From the NCBI RefSeq assembly GCF_042646425.1, contig NZ_JBHRTR010000024.1, positions 13,699 to 77,698 on the forward strand: a stretch of DNA of 64,000 nt, written 5' to 3'. The notes beneath the pieces are model-generated. The model saw nothing but the letters and a program-made list of their open reading frames with translations, was not told the origin of the DNA and did no database searches. The position numbers were made by a program, and so were the translations under genes. This document shows, piece after piece, positions 28,193-35,800 of the stretch (the stretch's first letter is position 1; each line of letters opens with the position of its first letter). This DNA is from Marinibaculum pumilum. Its GTDB lineage: Bacteria > Pseudomonadota > Alphaproteobacteria > Ferrovibrionales > Ferrovibrionaceae.

Positions 28193-29880
28193 GCAGCCAG
28201 GGCGGGATCCGCAATCTCAAGATCCGGACGAAGATCGCTCTCGCCTTCGCGGTGATGGTGGTCGTGGCCCTGGCGGCCGGCGGCATCACCTTCTGGAGCG
28301 GGGCGCAGATCGGCAGTGCCGTGACGGCCAAGGACGAGGCCTTCGCCAAGCAGGAACGGGCCCTCAACATCGTCCTGCTGATGCGCGGCCAGGAAGGCGC
28401 GATCCGCGGCCTGCTGAACACCGGCGACCGCGACTTCATCGACGACCTGGAGGAGCACCGCGGCGCCCTGACGGCACTGCTGGCCGAGGCGGTCCAGGCC
28501 AGCGCCGACGAGGTGCAGCGCCAGCGCCTGCAGGAGATCTCGACCCTGGCCGACCGCTGGTACAACGAGTTCGCCGCCCAGCAGGTCCGCCTGATGGGCC
28601 ATCCCGACACCGTGACCCAGGCCCGGGCGATCGAGTTCTCCGGCGCCCCTGCCATGCTGCTGCTGCAGATCGCCGCGCTCATCGACGAGGTGCGCGCCGC
28701 CGAGGCCATGCAGATCGAGGCTGCCAAGGAAACCCAGGACACCGCGTTCGAGATCATGGACATCGCCATGGCCGTCGCCGCGCTGCTGTCGATCTTCTTC
28801 GCCGCCCTGTTCGGCATGCTGCTGGTCCGCGCTGTGGCCCGCCCTGTCGTGCAGATGACGGACGTGATGACCGAACTGGCCGGCGGCCAGCTGCAGGGCG
28901 AGATCCCGGCCACCGGGCGCGGCGACGAGATCGGCGCCATGGCCCGCGCGGTTGAGGTGTTCAAGGAGAATGCCATCGAACGCGAGCGCCTGGCGGCACA
29001 GGAGGCGGAAGCCCTGCAGGCCCGCGAGGCCCGAGCCCGCCGGATGGAGGAACTGACCGGCAACTTCGACGAACAGGTCCGCAGCAGCCTGGAGGTGGTC
29101 GCGGCGGCGGCGACCGAACTGCAGGCGACGGCGGAGACCCTGCTGTCGACCGCAAACCTGTCGCAGGACCAGGCGGCTGCCGTGTCGGCTGCCTCCGACG
29201 AGGCCGCTGCCAGCGTGCAGACTGTGGCCGCGGCAACGCAGGAGCTGTCCCACTCCATCGAGGAGATCAACCGTCAGATGGCGCAGTCGACCGATGCGAC
29301 CAACCGTGCCGTACAGACCGCCGAGCATACCAGCGAGACGGTGCGCCGGCTGTCTGACGGTGCCCGCAAGATCGGCGATGTCGTCACCCTGATCTCGGAG
29401 ATCGCGGAGCAGACCAACCTGCTGGCCCTGAACGCGACCATCGAGGCGGCGCGCGCCGGCGATGCCGGCAAGGGCTTCGCCGTGGTGGCCTCGGAGGTGA
29501 AGCAGCTGGCCAGCCAGACCGCGAAGGCGACGGAGGAGATCTCCCAGCAGGTCGGCGCGATCCAGGGCGACACCAAGGGCGCCGTCGATGCCATCGAGGC
29601 GATCCGCAACGTGATCTCCGAGGTCAACGAGATCGCCACCGCCATCGCCTCCGCAATGACGGAGCAGCGCGCCGCGACGGAGGAGATCAGCCGCAACATC
29701 CAGCAGGCCGCCGACGGCAGCCGGGAGGTCTCCTCCAACATCGTCGGCGTCAGGGACGGGGCGGACCGCACCCTGGAGGCCGCCGGCAACGTGAAGACCG
29801 CGGCCGGCGACCTGTCCAGCAATTCAGAGAGCCTGCGCGCCGACGTGGTGCGCTTCCTGACCGACGTCCGGGCCGCCTGA
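28189..29880 (+). CDS. Methyl-accepting chemotaxis protein
   Basis: This 563-aa transmembrane chemoreceptor has TM1 at about 15-36, a helical periplasmic domain of the CHASE3/four-helix type (about 40-187), TM2 at 190-214, HAMP at 216-268 and a cytoplasmic MCP signalling domain. The hairpin tip EIAEQTNLLALNATIEAARAG is intact for CheA/CheW contact. No C-terminal CheR pentapeptide is present. It is translationally coupled to the upstream PDC-like protein, which likely supplies the ligand-sensing part. No che genes lie in the window. Confidence 0.92.
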   Translation: MSSQGGIRNLKIRTKIALAFAVMVVVALAAGGITFWSGAQIGSAVTAKDEAFAKQERALNIVLLMRGQEGAIRGLLNTGDRDFIDDLEEHRGALTALLAEAVQASADEVQRQRLQEISTLADRWYNEFAAQQVRLMGHPDTVTQARAIEFSGAPAMLLLQIAALIDEVRAAEAMQIEAAKETQDTAFEIMDIAMAVAALLSIFFAALFGMLLVRAVARPVVQMTDVMTELAGGQLQGEIPATGRGDEIGAMARAVEVFKENAIERERLAAQEAEALQAREARARRMEELTGNFDEQVRSSLEVVAAAATELQATAETLLSTANLSQDQAAAVSAASDEAAASVQTVAAATQELSHSIEEINRQMAQSTDATNRAVQTAEHTSETVRRLSDGARKIGDVVTLISEIAEQTNLLALNATIEAARAGDAGKGFAVVASEVKQLASQTAKATEEISQQVGAIQGDTKGAVDAIEAIRNVISEVNEIATAIASAMTEQRAATEEISRNIQQAADGSREVSSNIVGVRDGADRTLEAAGNVKTAAGDLSSNSESLRADVVRFLTDVRAA

Positions 29881-30006
29881 CGGCTGCGCCGGCAGATGGA
29901 TCGGATGCCGCAAGGCTTGAGGAGCGGCACGCCCGGACCGTACCGCTGCGTGCCCCCCGGGGTGGCCCCAGGAGAGTAGGAACGGTCCTACGGTTCGTGA
30001 GCGTTG

Positions 30007-30025
30007 TCCCGGGCCTAACCCGGGA
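30007..30025. repeat. REP-like palindrome 1
   Basis: TCCCGGG-CCTAA-CCCGGGA is a 7-bp perfect stem with a 5-nt loop, set in GTTG...TCCAC. The layout (GTCCCGGGCCTAACCCGGGA) is like extragenic palindromes found in multiple copies in Rhodospirillales genomes. Copy number elsewhere cannot be checked here. Confidence 0.6.
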
Positions 30026-30069
30026 TCCACTCCGCAAGCCTCGAAGCGCCTGGCAGGCTGTCGGAATGG

Positions 30070-30092
30070 GTTCTCGGGTCAAGCCCGAGAAC
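30070..30092. repeat. REP-like palindrome 2
   Basis: GTTCTCGGG-TCAAG-CCCGAGAAC is a 9-bp perfect stem with a 5-nt loop, 44 nt after palindrome 1 and similar in design (C/G-rich stem, 5-nt loop containing AAG or TAA). It sits between convergent genes and can also serve as a terminator. Confidence 0.6.
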
Positions 30093-30203
30093 GACGCACT
30101 TTCATCATGACCGGGAAGACTCTGGGCCTCACCATCGCTCTCCTCGCGGCGGGCGGACAGCTCGAACCCGACACCGGCATGTGGCCGGTCGGGCCGGGCG
30201 GCC

Positions 30204-31376
30204 TCAGGCCGTGGCGCCGAACAGCTCGCGGCCGATCAGCATGCGGCGGATCTCCGAGGTGCCGGCGCCGATCTCGTAGAGCTTGGCGTCGCGCAGCAGG
30301 CGGCCGGTCGGGTACTCGTTGATATAGCCGTTGCCGCCCAGCAGCTGGATCGCGTCCAGCGCCACCTGGGTCGCCTTCTCCGCCGCGTAGAGGATCGCCC
30401 CGGCGGCGTCCTGGCGGGTGGTCTGGGCGCGGTCGCAGGCCTTCGCCACCGCATAGACATAGGCCCGGCAGGCGTTCATCGACGTGTACATGTCGGCGAT
30501 CTTGCCCTGCACCAGCTGGAACTCGCCGATCGACTGGCCGAACTGCTTGCGCTCGTGCACATAGGGCAGGACCACGTCCATGCAGGCCTGCATGATGCCG
30601 ATCGGGCCGGCCGCCAGCACCGCACGCTCGTAGTCCAGACCCGACATCAGGATCCGCACCCCTTCGCCCTCGGCGCCGATGCGGTTCTCCTCCGGCACCT
30701 CGCAGTCCTCGAACACCAGCTCGCAGGTGCTGGAGCCGCGCATGCCCAGCTTGTCCAGCTTCTGCGCGGTGGAGAAGCCCTTGAAGCCCCTCTCGATCAG
30801 GAAGGCGGAGATGCCGCGCGGGCCGGCCTCCGGATCGGTCTTGGCATAGACCACCAGCACGTCGGCATCGGGGCCGTTGGTGATCCACATCTTGTTGCCG
30901 TTCAGGACGTAGCGGTCGCCCCGCTTCGCCGCCCGCAGCTTCATGCCGACCACGTCGGAGCCGGCACCGGGTTCCGACATCGCCAGGGCGCCGACATGTT
31001 CGCCGGTCATCAGCTTCGGCAGGTAGCGGCCGCGCTGGTCGTCATTGCCGCAGCGGCGGATCTGGTTGACGCAGAGGTTGGAATGGGCGCCGTAGCTCAA
31101 CCCGACCGAGGCAGAGGCGCGGCTGACCTCTTCCATCGCCACGACATGTTCCAGATAGCCCAGGCCGGTGCCGCCGAGCTCCTCCTCCACGGTCATGCCG
31201 AGCAGGCCGAGCGCGCCCATCTCCGGCCAGAGGTCGCGCGGGAATTCGTTGCTGCGGTCGATCTCCTCCGCCCGCGGCGCGATCCGGTCGGAGGCGAAGC
31301 GCGAGACGGTGTCGCGGATCTGGTCCGCCATGTCGCCCAGGTCGAAATCCAGGCTGGGCATCTGGTTGGCTAGCAT
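30204..31376 (-). CDS. ivd: Isovaleryl-CoA dehydrogenase
   Basis: This 390-aa FAD enzyme oxidises isovaleryl-CoA to 3-methylcrotonyl-CoA, the step before MCC. Family diagnostics are SVGLSYGAHSNLCVNQI, AMSEPGAGSDVVGMKL, the motif SGLDYERAVLAAGP with the IVD-type catalytic glutamate, and QLLGGNGYINEYPTGR. It is normally first in the liu/mcc operon, but here it lies 16 kb from mccB and 36 nt downstream of maeB on the same strand, so it is probably cotranscribed with malic enzyme. It ends at the REP-like region. Confidence 0.93.
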   Translation of the reverse strand: MLANQMPSLDFDLGDMADQIRDTVSRFASDRIAPRAEEIDRSNEFPRDLWPEMGALGLLGMTVEEELGGTGLGYLEHVVAMEEVSRASASVGLSYGAHSNLCVNQIRRCGNDDQRGRYLPKLMTGEHVGALAMSEPGAGSDVVGMKLRAAKRGDRYVLNGNKMWITNGPDADVLVVYAKTDPEAGPRGISAFLIERGFKGFSTAQKLDKLGMRGSSTCELVFEDCEVPEENRIGAEGEGVRILMSGLDYERAVLAAGPIGIMQACMDVVLPYVHERKQFGQSIGEFQLVQGKIADMYTSMNACRAYVYAVAKACDRAQTTRQDAAGAILYAAEKATQVALDAIQLLGGNGYINEYPTGRLLRDAKLYEIGAGTSEIRRMLIGRELFGATA

Positions 31377-31412
31377 TCTTTCCTCCCGCTCACGCGCTTG
31401 ACTGAAGCGGTC

Positions 31413-33734
31413 CTACTCCGCCGCCCGTATCGCCGGCAACAGGGGACCGACCTTGCCGTCGCAATGGTCCTGCGCCCGCACCGCCGCCAGCGCCGTCATG
31501 TTGACCAGGCCCCGGGCGGTGATCGACTGCGTCACCGCATGCACCGACTTCTGCAGCCCCATCAGTACCGGCCCGACGGTGATCCCCTCCGTCAGGTGCC
31601 GGATCAGGTTCACCGCGATGTTGGCGGCATCGACATTGGGCATGATCAGCAGGTTCGCGGTGCCGCTCAGCGGGCTTTCCGGGAACAGCTTGCGGCGGAT
31701 CGCCTCGCTCAGCGCGCTGTCGCCCTTCATCTCGCCATCCACCTCCAGATGCGGCGCGTGGCGGTGCAGCAGCGCCGTGGCGCGGCGCATCTTCACGCAG
31801 GAGGGATCGTCGCTGGAGCCGAAATTGCTGTGGCTCAGCAGGGCGATCTTCGGCGTGATGCCGAAATAGCTGACATGGTCGGCCGCCAGCAGGGTCAGTT
31901 CGAAGATCTCCTCCGCCGTGGGGTTCGGCGTGACATTGGTGTCGGCGATGAAGATCGTGCCGCGGCCGGGGATCACCAGCACCTGCATGCAGGAGGGCTG
32001 CGTCACGTTGGGGCGCAGGCCGATGATGTCGACCAGGCGGCGCAGATGCCGGTGATGCTGGCCGAAGGTGCCGCAGATCAGGGTGTCGGCATCGTCGCGG
32101 CGCACCATCATGGCACCGATCAGGGTCGGGTTGGTGCGGATCGCATAGCGCGCCATGTCGGGGTCCGTGCCCTTGCGCGCCATGATCGAATGATAGTCGC
32201 GCCAGTAATCGTCGTAGCGCCAGTCATTGTCCGGGTCGATCAGCTGCACCTCGTCGTCCAGCCGCATCCGCAGGTGCAGCTTGGCAATGCGGCTTTCCAC
32301 CACCGACCGGCGGCCGATCAGGATCGGCTGCGCCAGGCCCTCGTCCAGCACGGTCTGGACGGCATGCAGCACGCGCCATTCCTCGCCCTCGGCAAAGGCC
32401 ACGCGCATCGGCCGCGAGCGCGCGCGCTCGAACACCGGCTTCATCAGGAAGCCGGTCTTGTAGACATATTCGCCCAGGGTCCGGCGGTAGGCGGCCATGT
32501 CCTCGATCGGCCGGCTGGCGACCCCGCTGGCCATCGCCGCCTCCGCCACCGCCGAGGAGACCTTGACGATCAGCCGCGGGTCGAACGGCTTGGGGATCAG
32601 GTATTCGGGGCCGAAATCCAGGCCCCTTTCCGCGCCGTAGGCGCTGGCCACCTCGTCGGAGGTCTCTACCAGCGCCAGTTCGGCGATGGCATGCACCGCC
32701 GCCTTCTTCATCTCCTCGTTGATCGTGGTGGCGCCGACATCCAGCGCGCCGCGGAAGATGAAGGGGAAGCAGAGCAGGTTGTTGACCTGGTTGGGGAAAT
32801 CCGACCGGCCGGTGGCGATCACCGCGTCGGGGCGCGCCTCCTTCGCCAGGTCGGGCATGATCTCCGGCCGCGGATTGGCGAGCGCCAGGATCAGCGGCCG
32901 GTCCGCCATCCGCTTCACCATCTCCGGCTTCAGGATGTCGGGGCCCGACAGGCCCAGGAACATGTCCGCGCCGCCGATCGCGTCATCCAGGGTCCGCCAG
33001 TCGGTCTCCCGCGCATAGCGCGCCTTGAACGGGTCCATCAGCTCGGTGCGGCCGGCATAGACCACGCCGGCCAGGTCGACGACGGTGATGTTCTCCTGCC
33101 GCAGGCCCAGCGCCACCAGCATGTCCAGGCAGGCCAGCGCGGCGGCGCCGGCGCCGGTGCAGACGAGGCGGATCTGGGTGATATCCTTTTCCACCACCCG
33201 CAGGCCGTTGATCGCCGCCGCGCCGACGCAGATCGCCGTGCCGTGCTGGTCGTCGTGCATGACCGGGATGTTCATCCGCTCCTTGCACTTCTGCTCCACG
33301 ATGAAGCATTCCGGCGCCTTGATATCCTCCAGGTTGATCGCCCCGAACGTCGGCTCCAGCGCACAGATCGCATCGACCAGCCGGTCGGCATCGGTTTCCG
33401 CCAGCTCGATATCGAACACGTCGATGCCGGCGAACTTCTTGAACAGGACCCCCTTGCCCTCCATCACCGGCTTCGAGGCGAGCGGGCCGATATTGCCCAG
33501 GCCCAGCACGGCAGTCCCGTTGGTGATGACGCCGACCAGGTTGCCGCGGACCGTGTACTGGGCGGCGTTCAGCGGGTCCTGCTGGATCGCCAGGCAGGCG
33601 GCGGCGACGCCGGGACTGTAGGCCAGCGACAGGTCCGCCTGGGTCCCCAGCGGCTTCGTCGGCGTGACCGACAGCTTCCCCGGCCGCGGTTCGCGATGAT
33701 AGGCAAGCGCCCGGCTGTCCAGGTCCTGCGCCAT
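31413..33734 (-). CDS. maeB: NADP-dependent malic enzyme (MaeB type, with phosphotransacetylase-like domain)
   Basis: This 773-aa two-domain protein converts malate to pyruvate, CO2 and NADPH. The N-terminal malic enzyme part has SLAYSPGVAAACLAI, the NGTAVLGLGNIGPLAS dinucleotide-binding region, DDQHGTAI and the NPRPEI motif. The C-terminal 330 residues form the phosphotransacetylase-like domain (MLTAV-like LIMPNVDAANIAVNL, MGLQKSVHAV) that regulates MaeB enzymes. GAGAGGGTC precedes the ATG. A perfect inverted repeat lies 60 nt upstream. It supplies NADPH and pyruvate from TCA intermediates fed by acyl-CoA catabolism. Confidence 0.94.
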   Translation of the reverse strand: MAQDLDSRALAYHREPRPGKLSVTPTKPLGTQADLSLAYSPGVAAACLAIQQDPLNAAQYTVRGNLVGVITNGTAVLGLGNIGPLASKPVMEGKGVLFKKFAGIDVFDIELAETDADRLVDAICALEPTFGAINLEDIKAPECFIVEQKCKERMNIPVMHDDQHGTAICVGAAAINGLRVVEKDITQIRLVCTGAGAAALACLDMLVALGLRQENITVVDLAGVVYAGRTELMDPFKARYARETDWRTLDDAIGGADMFLGLSGPDILKPEMVKRMADRPLILALANPRPEIMPDLAKEARPDAVIATGRSDFPNQVNNLLCFPFIFRGALDVGATTINEEMKKAAVHAIAELALVETSDEVASAYGAERGLDFGPEYLIPKPFDPRLIVKVSSAVAEAAMASGVASRPIEDMAAYRRTLGEYVYKTGFLMKPVFERARSRPMRVAFAEGEEWRVLHAVQTVLDEGLAQPILIGRRSVVESRIAKLHLRMRLDDEVQLIDPDNDWRYDDYWRDYHSIMARKGTDPDMARYAIRTNPTLIGAMMVRRDDADTLICGTFGQHHRHLRRLVDIIGLRPNVTQPSCMQVLVIPGRGTIFIADTNVTPNPTAEEIFELTLLAADHVSYFGITPKIALLSHSNFGSSDDPSCVKMRRATALLHRHAPHLEVDGEMKGDSALSEAIRRKLFPESPLSGTANLLIMPNVDAANIAVNLIRHLTEGITVGPVLMGLQKSVHAVTQSITARGLVNMTALAAVRAQDHCDGKVGPLLPAIRAAE

Positions 33735-34126
33735 GACCCTCTCCCGATCTTCTACTTATGAAAAATCAACGGCTTGCCGTCGTTTTTTTGGATATGACGC
33801 GAGCGTCATGCCATAAGCCGTATTGGCTTCGGCCAAGACGCAGTATCGCGCGGCGGCACCGGCCGTGACAAGCGGGGAGAATGGCGCTCTGCGGCAGGTT
33901 CCAGGCCAGCCATGGGGCGCTCTGCCCCGGGCACAGGGGCCTGCGGGCAGCGCAGGCGGGATGGGGAGAGGGCGAGGCTCAAGGCGGCTCTGCAGGCAGG
34001 TCGCGGGGCGGTCGTCGCCTGGCAGCGAAGCGGCCGCCCGCTCTCCGAGCATTGGGGGAGCGTCAGGGGACAAGGCGGGCCCGCCTCCTGCACCTCTGCC
34101 TTCGGCCCGCGATGCATCGACGTCGA
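33735..34126. other. Intergenic region upstream of maeB
   Basis: This 392-nt region between maeB and the 54-aa gene (both leftward). The first 100 nt nearest maeB are AT-rich and hold the palindrome listed below and a second inverted repeat AAGCC-GTATT-GGCTT (33815-33829). TTGGCC-N17-TGGCAT on the minus strand is only a weak promoter match. The remainder is GC-rich with no frame I support. Confidence 0.4.
33794..33809. promoter_or_regulatory. Candidate operator upstream of maeB
   Basis: ATGACGC-GA-GCGTCAT is a perfect 7-2-7 inverted repeat about 60 nt upstream of the maeB start, in the AT-rich promoter-proximal stretch. Its short spacer is more like a repressor site than a terminator, and no U-tract follows in the direction of transcription. 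No regulator is known. Confidence 0.45.
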
Positions 34127-34291
34127 TCAGCCGAACATCTTCTCGCCGAGTGAATTGATAAAGCCGGAGAAATCGAACCCACCGCCGCCGACATCGTCGA
34201 GCTGCCCGACCGGGATCCGGTCGATGGGAGTGCGGTCGACGGAAATCTCGCTCGCGGCGCCATCTCCGCCATCCTGTTCGGTCCGCTCCAT
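34127..34291 (-). CDS. Small acidic protein of unknown function (54 aa)
   Basis: This 54-aa frame starts at ATG 34289-34291, six bases after AAAGGGG, and has strong GC bias at third codon positions, supporting real coding. The protein is acidic and glycine-rich in the middle (DDVGGGGFDF) and ends in the hydrophobic-basic FINSLGEKMFG. I do not recognise a family. It lies downstream of tRNA-Leu and the SpoA-domain gene on the same strand. A link to the flagellar-type SpoA protein is possible only by proximity. Confidence 0.55.
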   Translation of the reverse strand: MERTEQDGGDGAASEISVDRTPIDRIPVGQLDDVGGGGFDFSGFINSLGEKMFG

Positions 34292-34504
34292 GTCATGCCC
34301 CTTTCCCTGTAGCCTGACATCGGGGCCGGTCGACGATCCCGATGCCAATGGATGTGATGGGATGCAGATGGCGTCGACGGCCGCTGTCCTCAACGCGGCG
34401 ACATGCAGCGACACCGATCGCCCGGATCCGGTCACCAGGCGGGCGGTGACGGAGAGGGCGATAGGGGACCGGATCTCCGGCAGGAATGTCAGGGGAGAGA
34501 GTGT

Positions 34505-34592
34505 GTGGTGCGGTCGAGAAGACTCGAACTTCCACCCCGTTTCCGGGACAGCGACCTCAACGCTGCGCGTCTACCAATTCCGCCACGACCGC
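34505..34592 (-). tRNA. tRNA-Leu (anticodon GAG)
   Basis: A class II tRNA is read on the minus strand: acceptor GCGGTCG pairs with CGACCGC, the D arm is AATTGGTAGA, the anticodon arm is CAGCG-TTGAGGT-CGCTG with anticodon GAG, the variable arm is CCCG-GAAA-CGGG, and the T arm is GGAAG-TTCGAGT-CTTCT. CCA is encoded. It reads CUU/CUC leucine codons. Confidence 0.96.
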
Positions 34593-34640
34593 ACGTGCGG
34601 CAGGCGTGATTGTCCGACACCTGCCGTGGAAAGGAAAGGG

Positions 34641-34669
34641 CTGATAGCAAATCGGCCGTTCCCCCGCAA
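34641..34669 (-). promoter_or_regulatory. Candidate promoter of tRNA-Leu
   Basis: On the minus strand TTGCGG (34664-34669) and TATCAG (34641-34646) are separated by 17 nt, giving a start near 34634 and a 5' leader of about 42 nt before the tRNA. A hairpin (CGGCAG at 34598-34603 with CTGCCG at 34621-34626) lies within that leader. Both boxes match the consensus only in part. Confidence 0.4.
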
Positions 34670-34732
34670 GGGCGGAATGCGGCGGCCGACCAGGCGCCCC
34701 ACGGGCGCGGCGCCGACCTGCGTCCTGAGCCG

Positions 34733-34966
34733 CTACTGGTTCACCGTCTCGGTGATCGAGATCGCCACATTCTCGCCCGAGACGACGATCTCACCGCGGG
34801 CGATCAGCTTGTTGTTGGCGAAGATCCAGGCATGGTCGTCCAGCTTCGCGTTCAGCTCGATCACGGCGCCGCGGCCCATCTTCAGCAGCTGGTTGATCGG
34901 CATCGTCGCCTTGCCGAGCACCACGGAGATCTCGACATCGACATCTTCGACAGCCGTATTGGCCAT
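34733..34966 (-). CDS. FliN-like SpoA-domain protein, standalone
   Basis: This 77-aa protein is a single SpoA (FliN/YscQ C-terminal) domain: VDVEISVVLGKATMPINQLL, KMGRGAVIELNAKL, FANNKLIARGEIVVSGENV. Such domains form the flagellar C-ring or the type III secretion sorting platform. It is shorter than typical FliN because it has no N-terminal extension. GGAGGAG lies about six bases before the ATG at 34964-34966. No flagellar genes are near, so it is either a displaced FliN or a second copy. Confidence 0.82.
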   Translation of the reverse strand: MANTAVEDVDVEISVVLGKATMPINQLLKMGRGAVIELNAKLDDHAWIFANNKLIARGEIVVSGENVAISITETVNQ

Positions 34967-35041
34967 GGAGCACTCCTCCGCACTAAGTTGACGGAGTGTA
35001 GCACCGCCGCCATGACCACGCGAACCGCCGGAGACGAGCCG

Positions 35042-35800
35042 ATGTCCAGCCCCGCCCCCTTGCCGCCGGAAGACAGGCTGCTGTCCGACACGGGCCTGAC
35101 GGCGCCGGCGCCGGCCCTGCCCGGGGTGGCCTGGCGGATCGACTATGCGCCGGTGCCCTATGAAGCGGCGGTGGCGGCGATGGAGGCGCAGGTCGCCGCG
35201 ATCCGTGCCGGCACCGCGCCGGAGCTGATCTGGCTGCTGCAGCATCCGCCGCTCTACACCGCCGGCACCTCGGCGCGGGAAGCCGACCTGCGGGATCCGG
35301 ACCGGTTCCCGGTCTACAAGGCCGGGCGCGGCGGCCAGTACACCTATCACGGCCCCGGCCAGCGGGTTGCCTATGTGATGCTGGACCTGTCGCGGCGCGA
35401 CCGCGATCTGCGCGGCTTCGTCTGCGCCGTGGAGCAATGGGTGATCGACACCCTCGCCCGCTTCAACGTCACCGCCGAGCGGCGGCAGGGCCGGGTCGGC
35501 GTCTGGGTGGACCGCCACCGGCAGGACCCGGCGCAGCCCGCCGGCCGCGAGGACAAGATCGCCGCGATCGGCGTGCGGGTGCGCCACTGGGTGACCTTCC
35601 ACGGCATGAGCCTGAACGTCGACTGCGACCTGGACCATTACGGCGGCATCGTCCCCTGCGGCATCGCCGAACATGGCGTCACCTCGCTCTGGGACCTGGG
35701 ACTGACGCCGACCATGGCCGATGTCGATGCCGCGTTGCGCGACACCGCAGGCGCGCTGGGCCGCCCGGCAACCTGCGCCGCACTGCCGGTCGCGACATGA
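35042..35800 (+). CDS. lipB: Lipoyl(octanoyl) transferase
   Basis: This 252-aa enzyme moves octanoyl from acyl carrier protein to lipoyl domains of 2-oxoacid dehydrogenases and GcvH. The LipB signature RGGQYTYHGPGQ spans 96-107. The catalytic Lys172 (REDKIAAIGVRV) and Cys206 (GIVPCGIAEHGV) are in place. I chose ATG 35042, eight bases after GGAG, rather than the ATG 30 nt earlier. Its stop overlaps the next gene's start (ATGA). About 15 residues (154-170) are inserted before the lysine motif. Confidence 0.92.
   Translation: MSSPAPLPPEDRLLSDTGLTAPAPALPGVAWRIDYAPVPYEAAVAAMEAQVAAIRAGTAPELIWLLQHPPLYTAGTSAREADLRDPDRFPVYKAGRGGQYTYHGPGQRVAYVMLDLSRRDRDLRGFVCAVEQWVIDTLARFNVTAERRQGRVGVWVDRHRQDPAQPAGREDKIAAIGVRVRHWVTFHGMSLNVDCDLDHYGGIVPCGIAEHGVTSLWDLGLTPTMADVDAALRDTAGALGRPATCAALPVAT

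Larger units (their letters stand above)
29881..30203. other. Convergent intergenic region with two palindromic repeats
   Basis: This 323-nt space between the chemoreceptor and the convergent isovaleryl-CoA dehydrogenase contains no reading frame I can support. It contains the two palindromes listed next and some GC-rich stretches. It probably serves as a shared 3' end for both genes. Confidence 0.5.

Noticed and set aside
33758..33781. Terminator-like CGGCAAGCCG followed by TTGATTTTTC on the minus strand in the maeB leader
   Set aside because: The stem is only 3-4 bp once a feasible loop is allowed.
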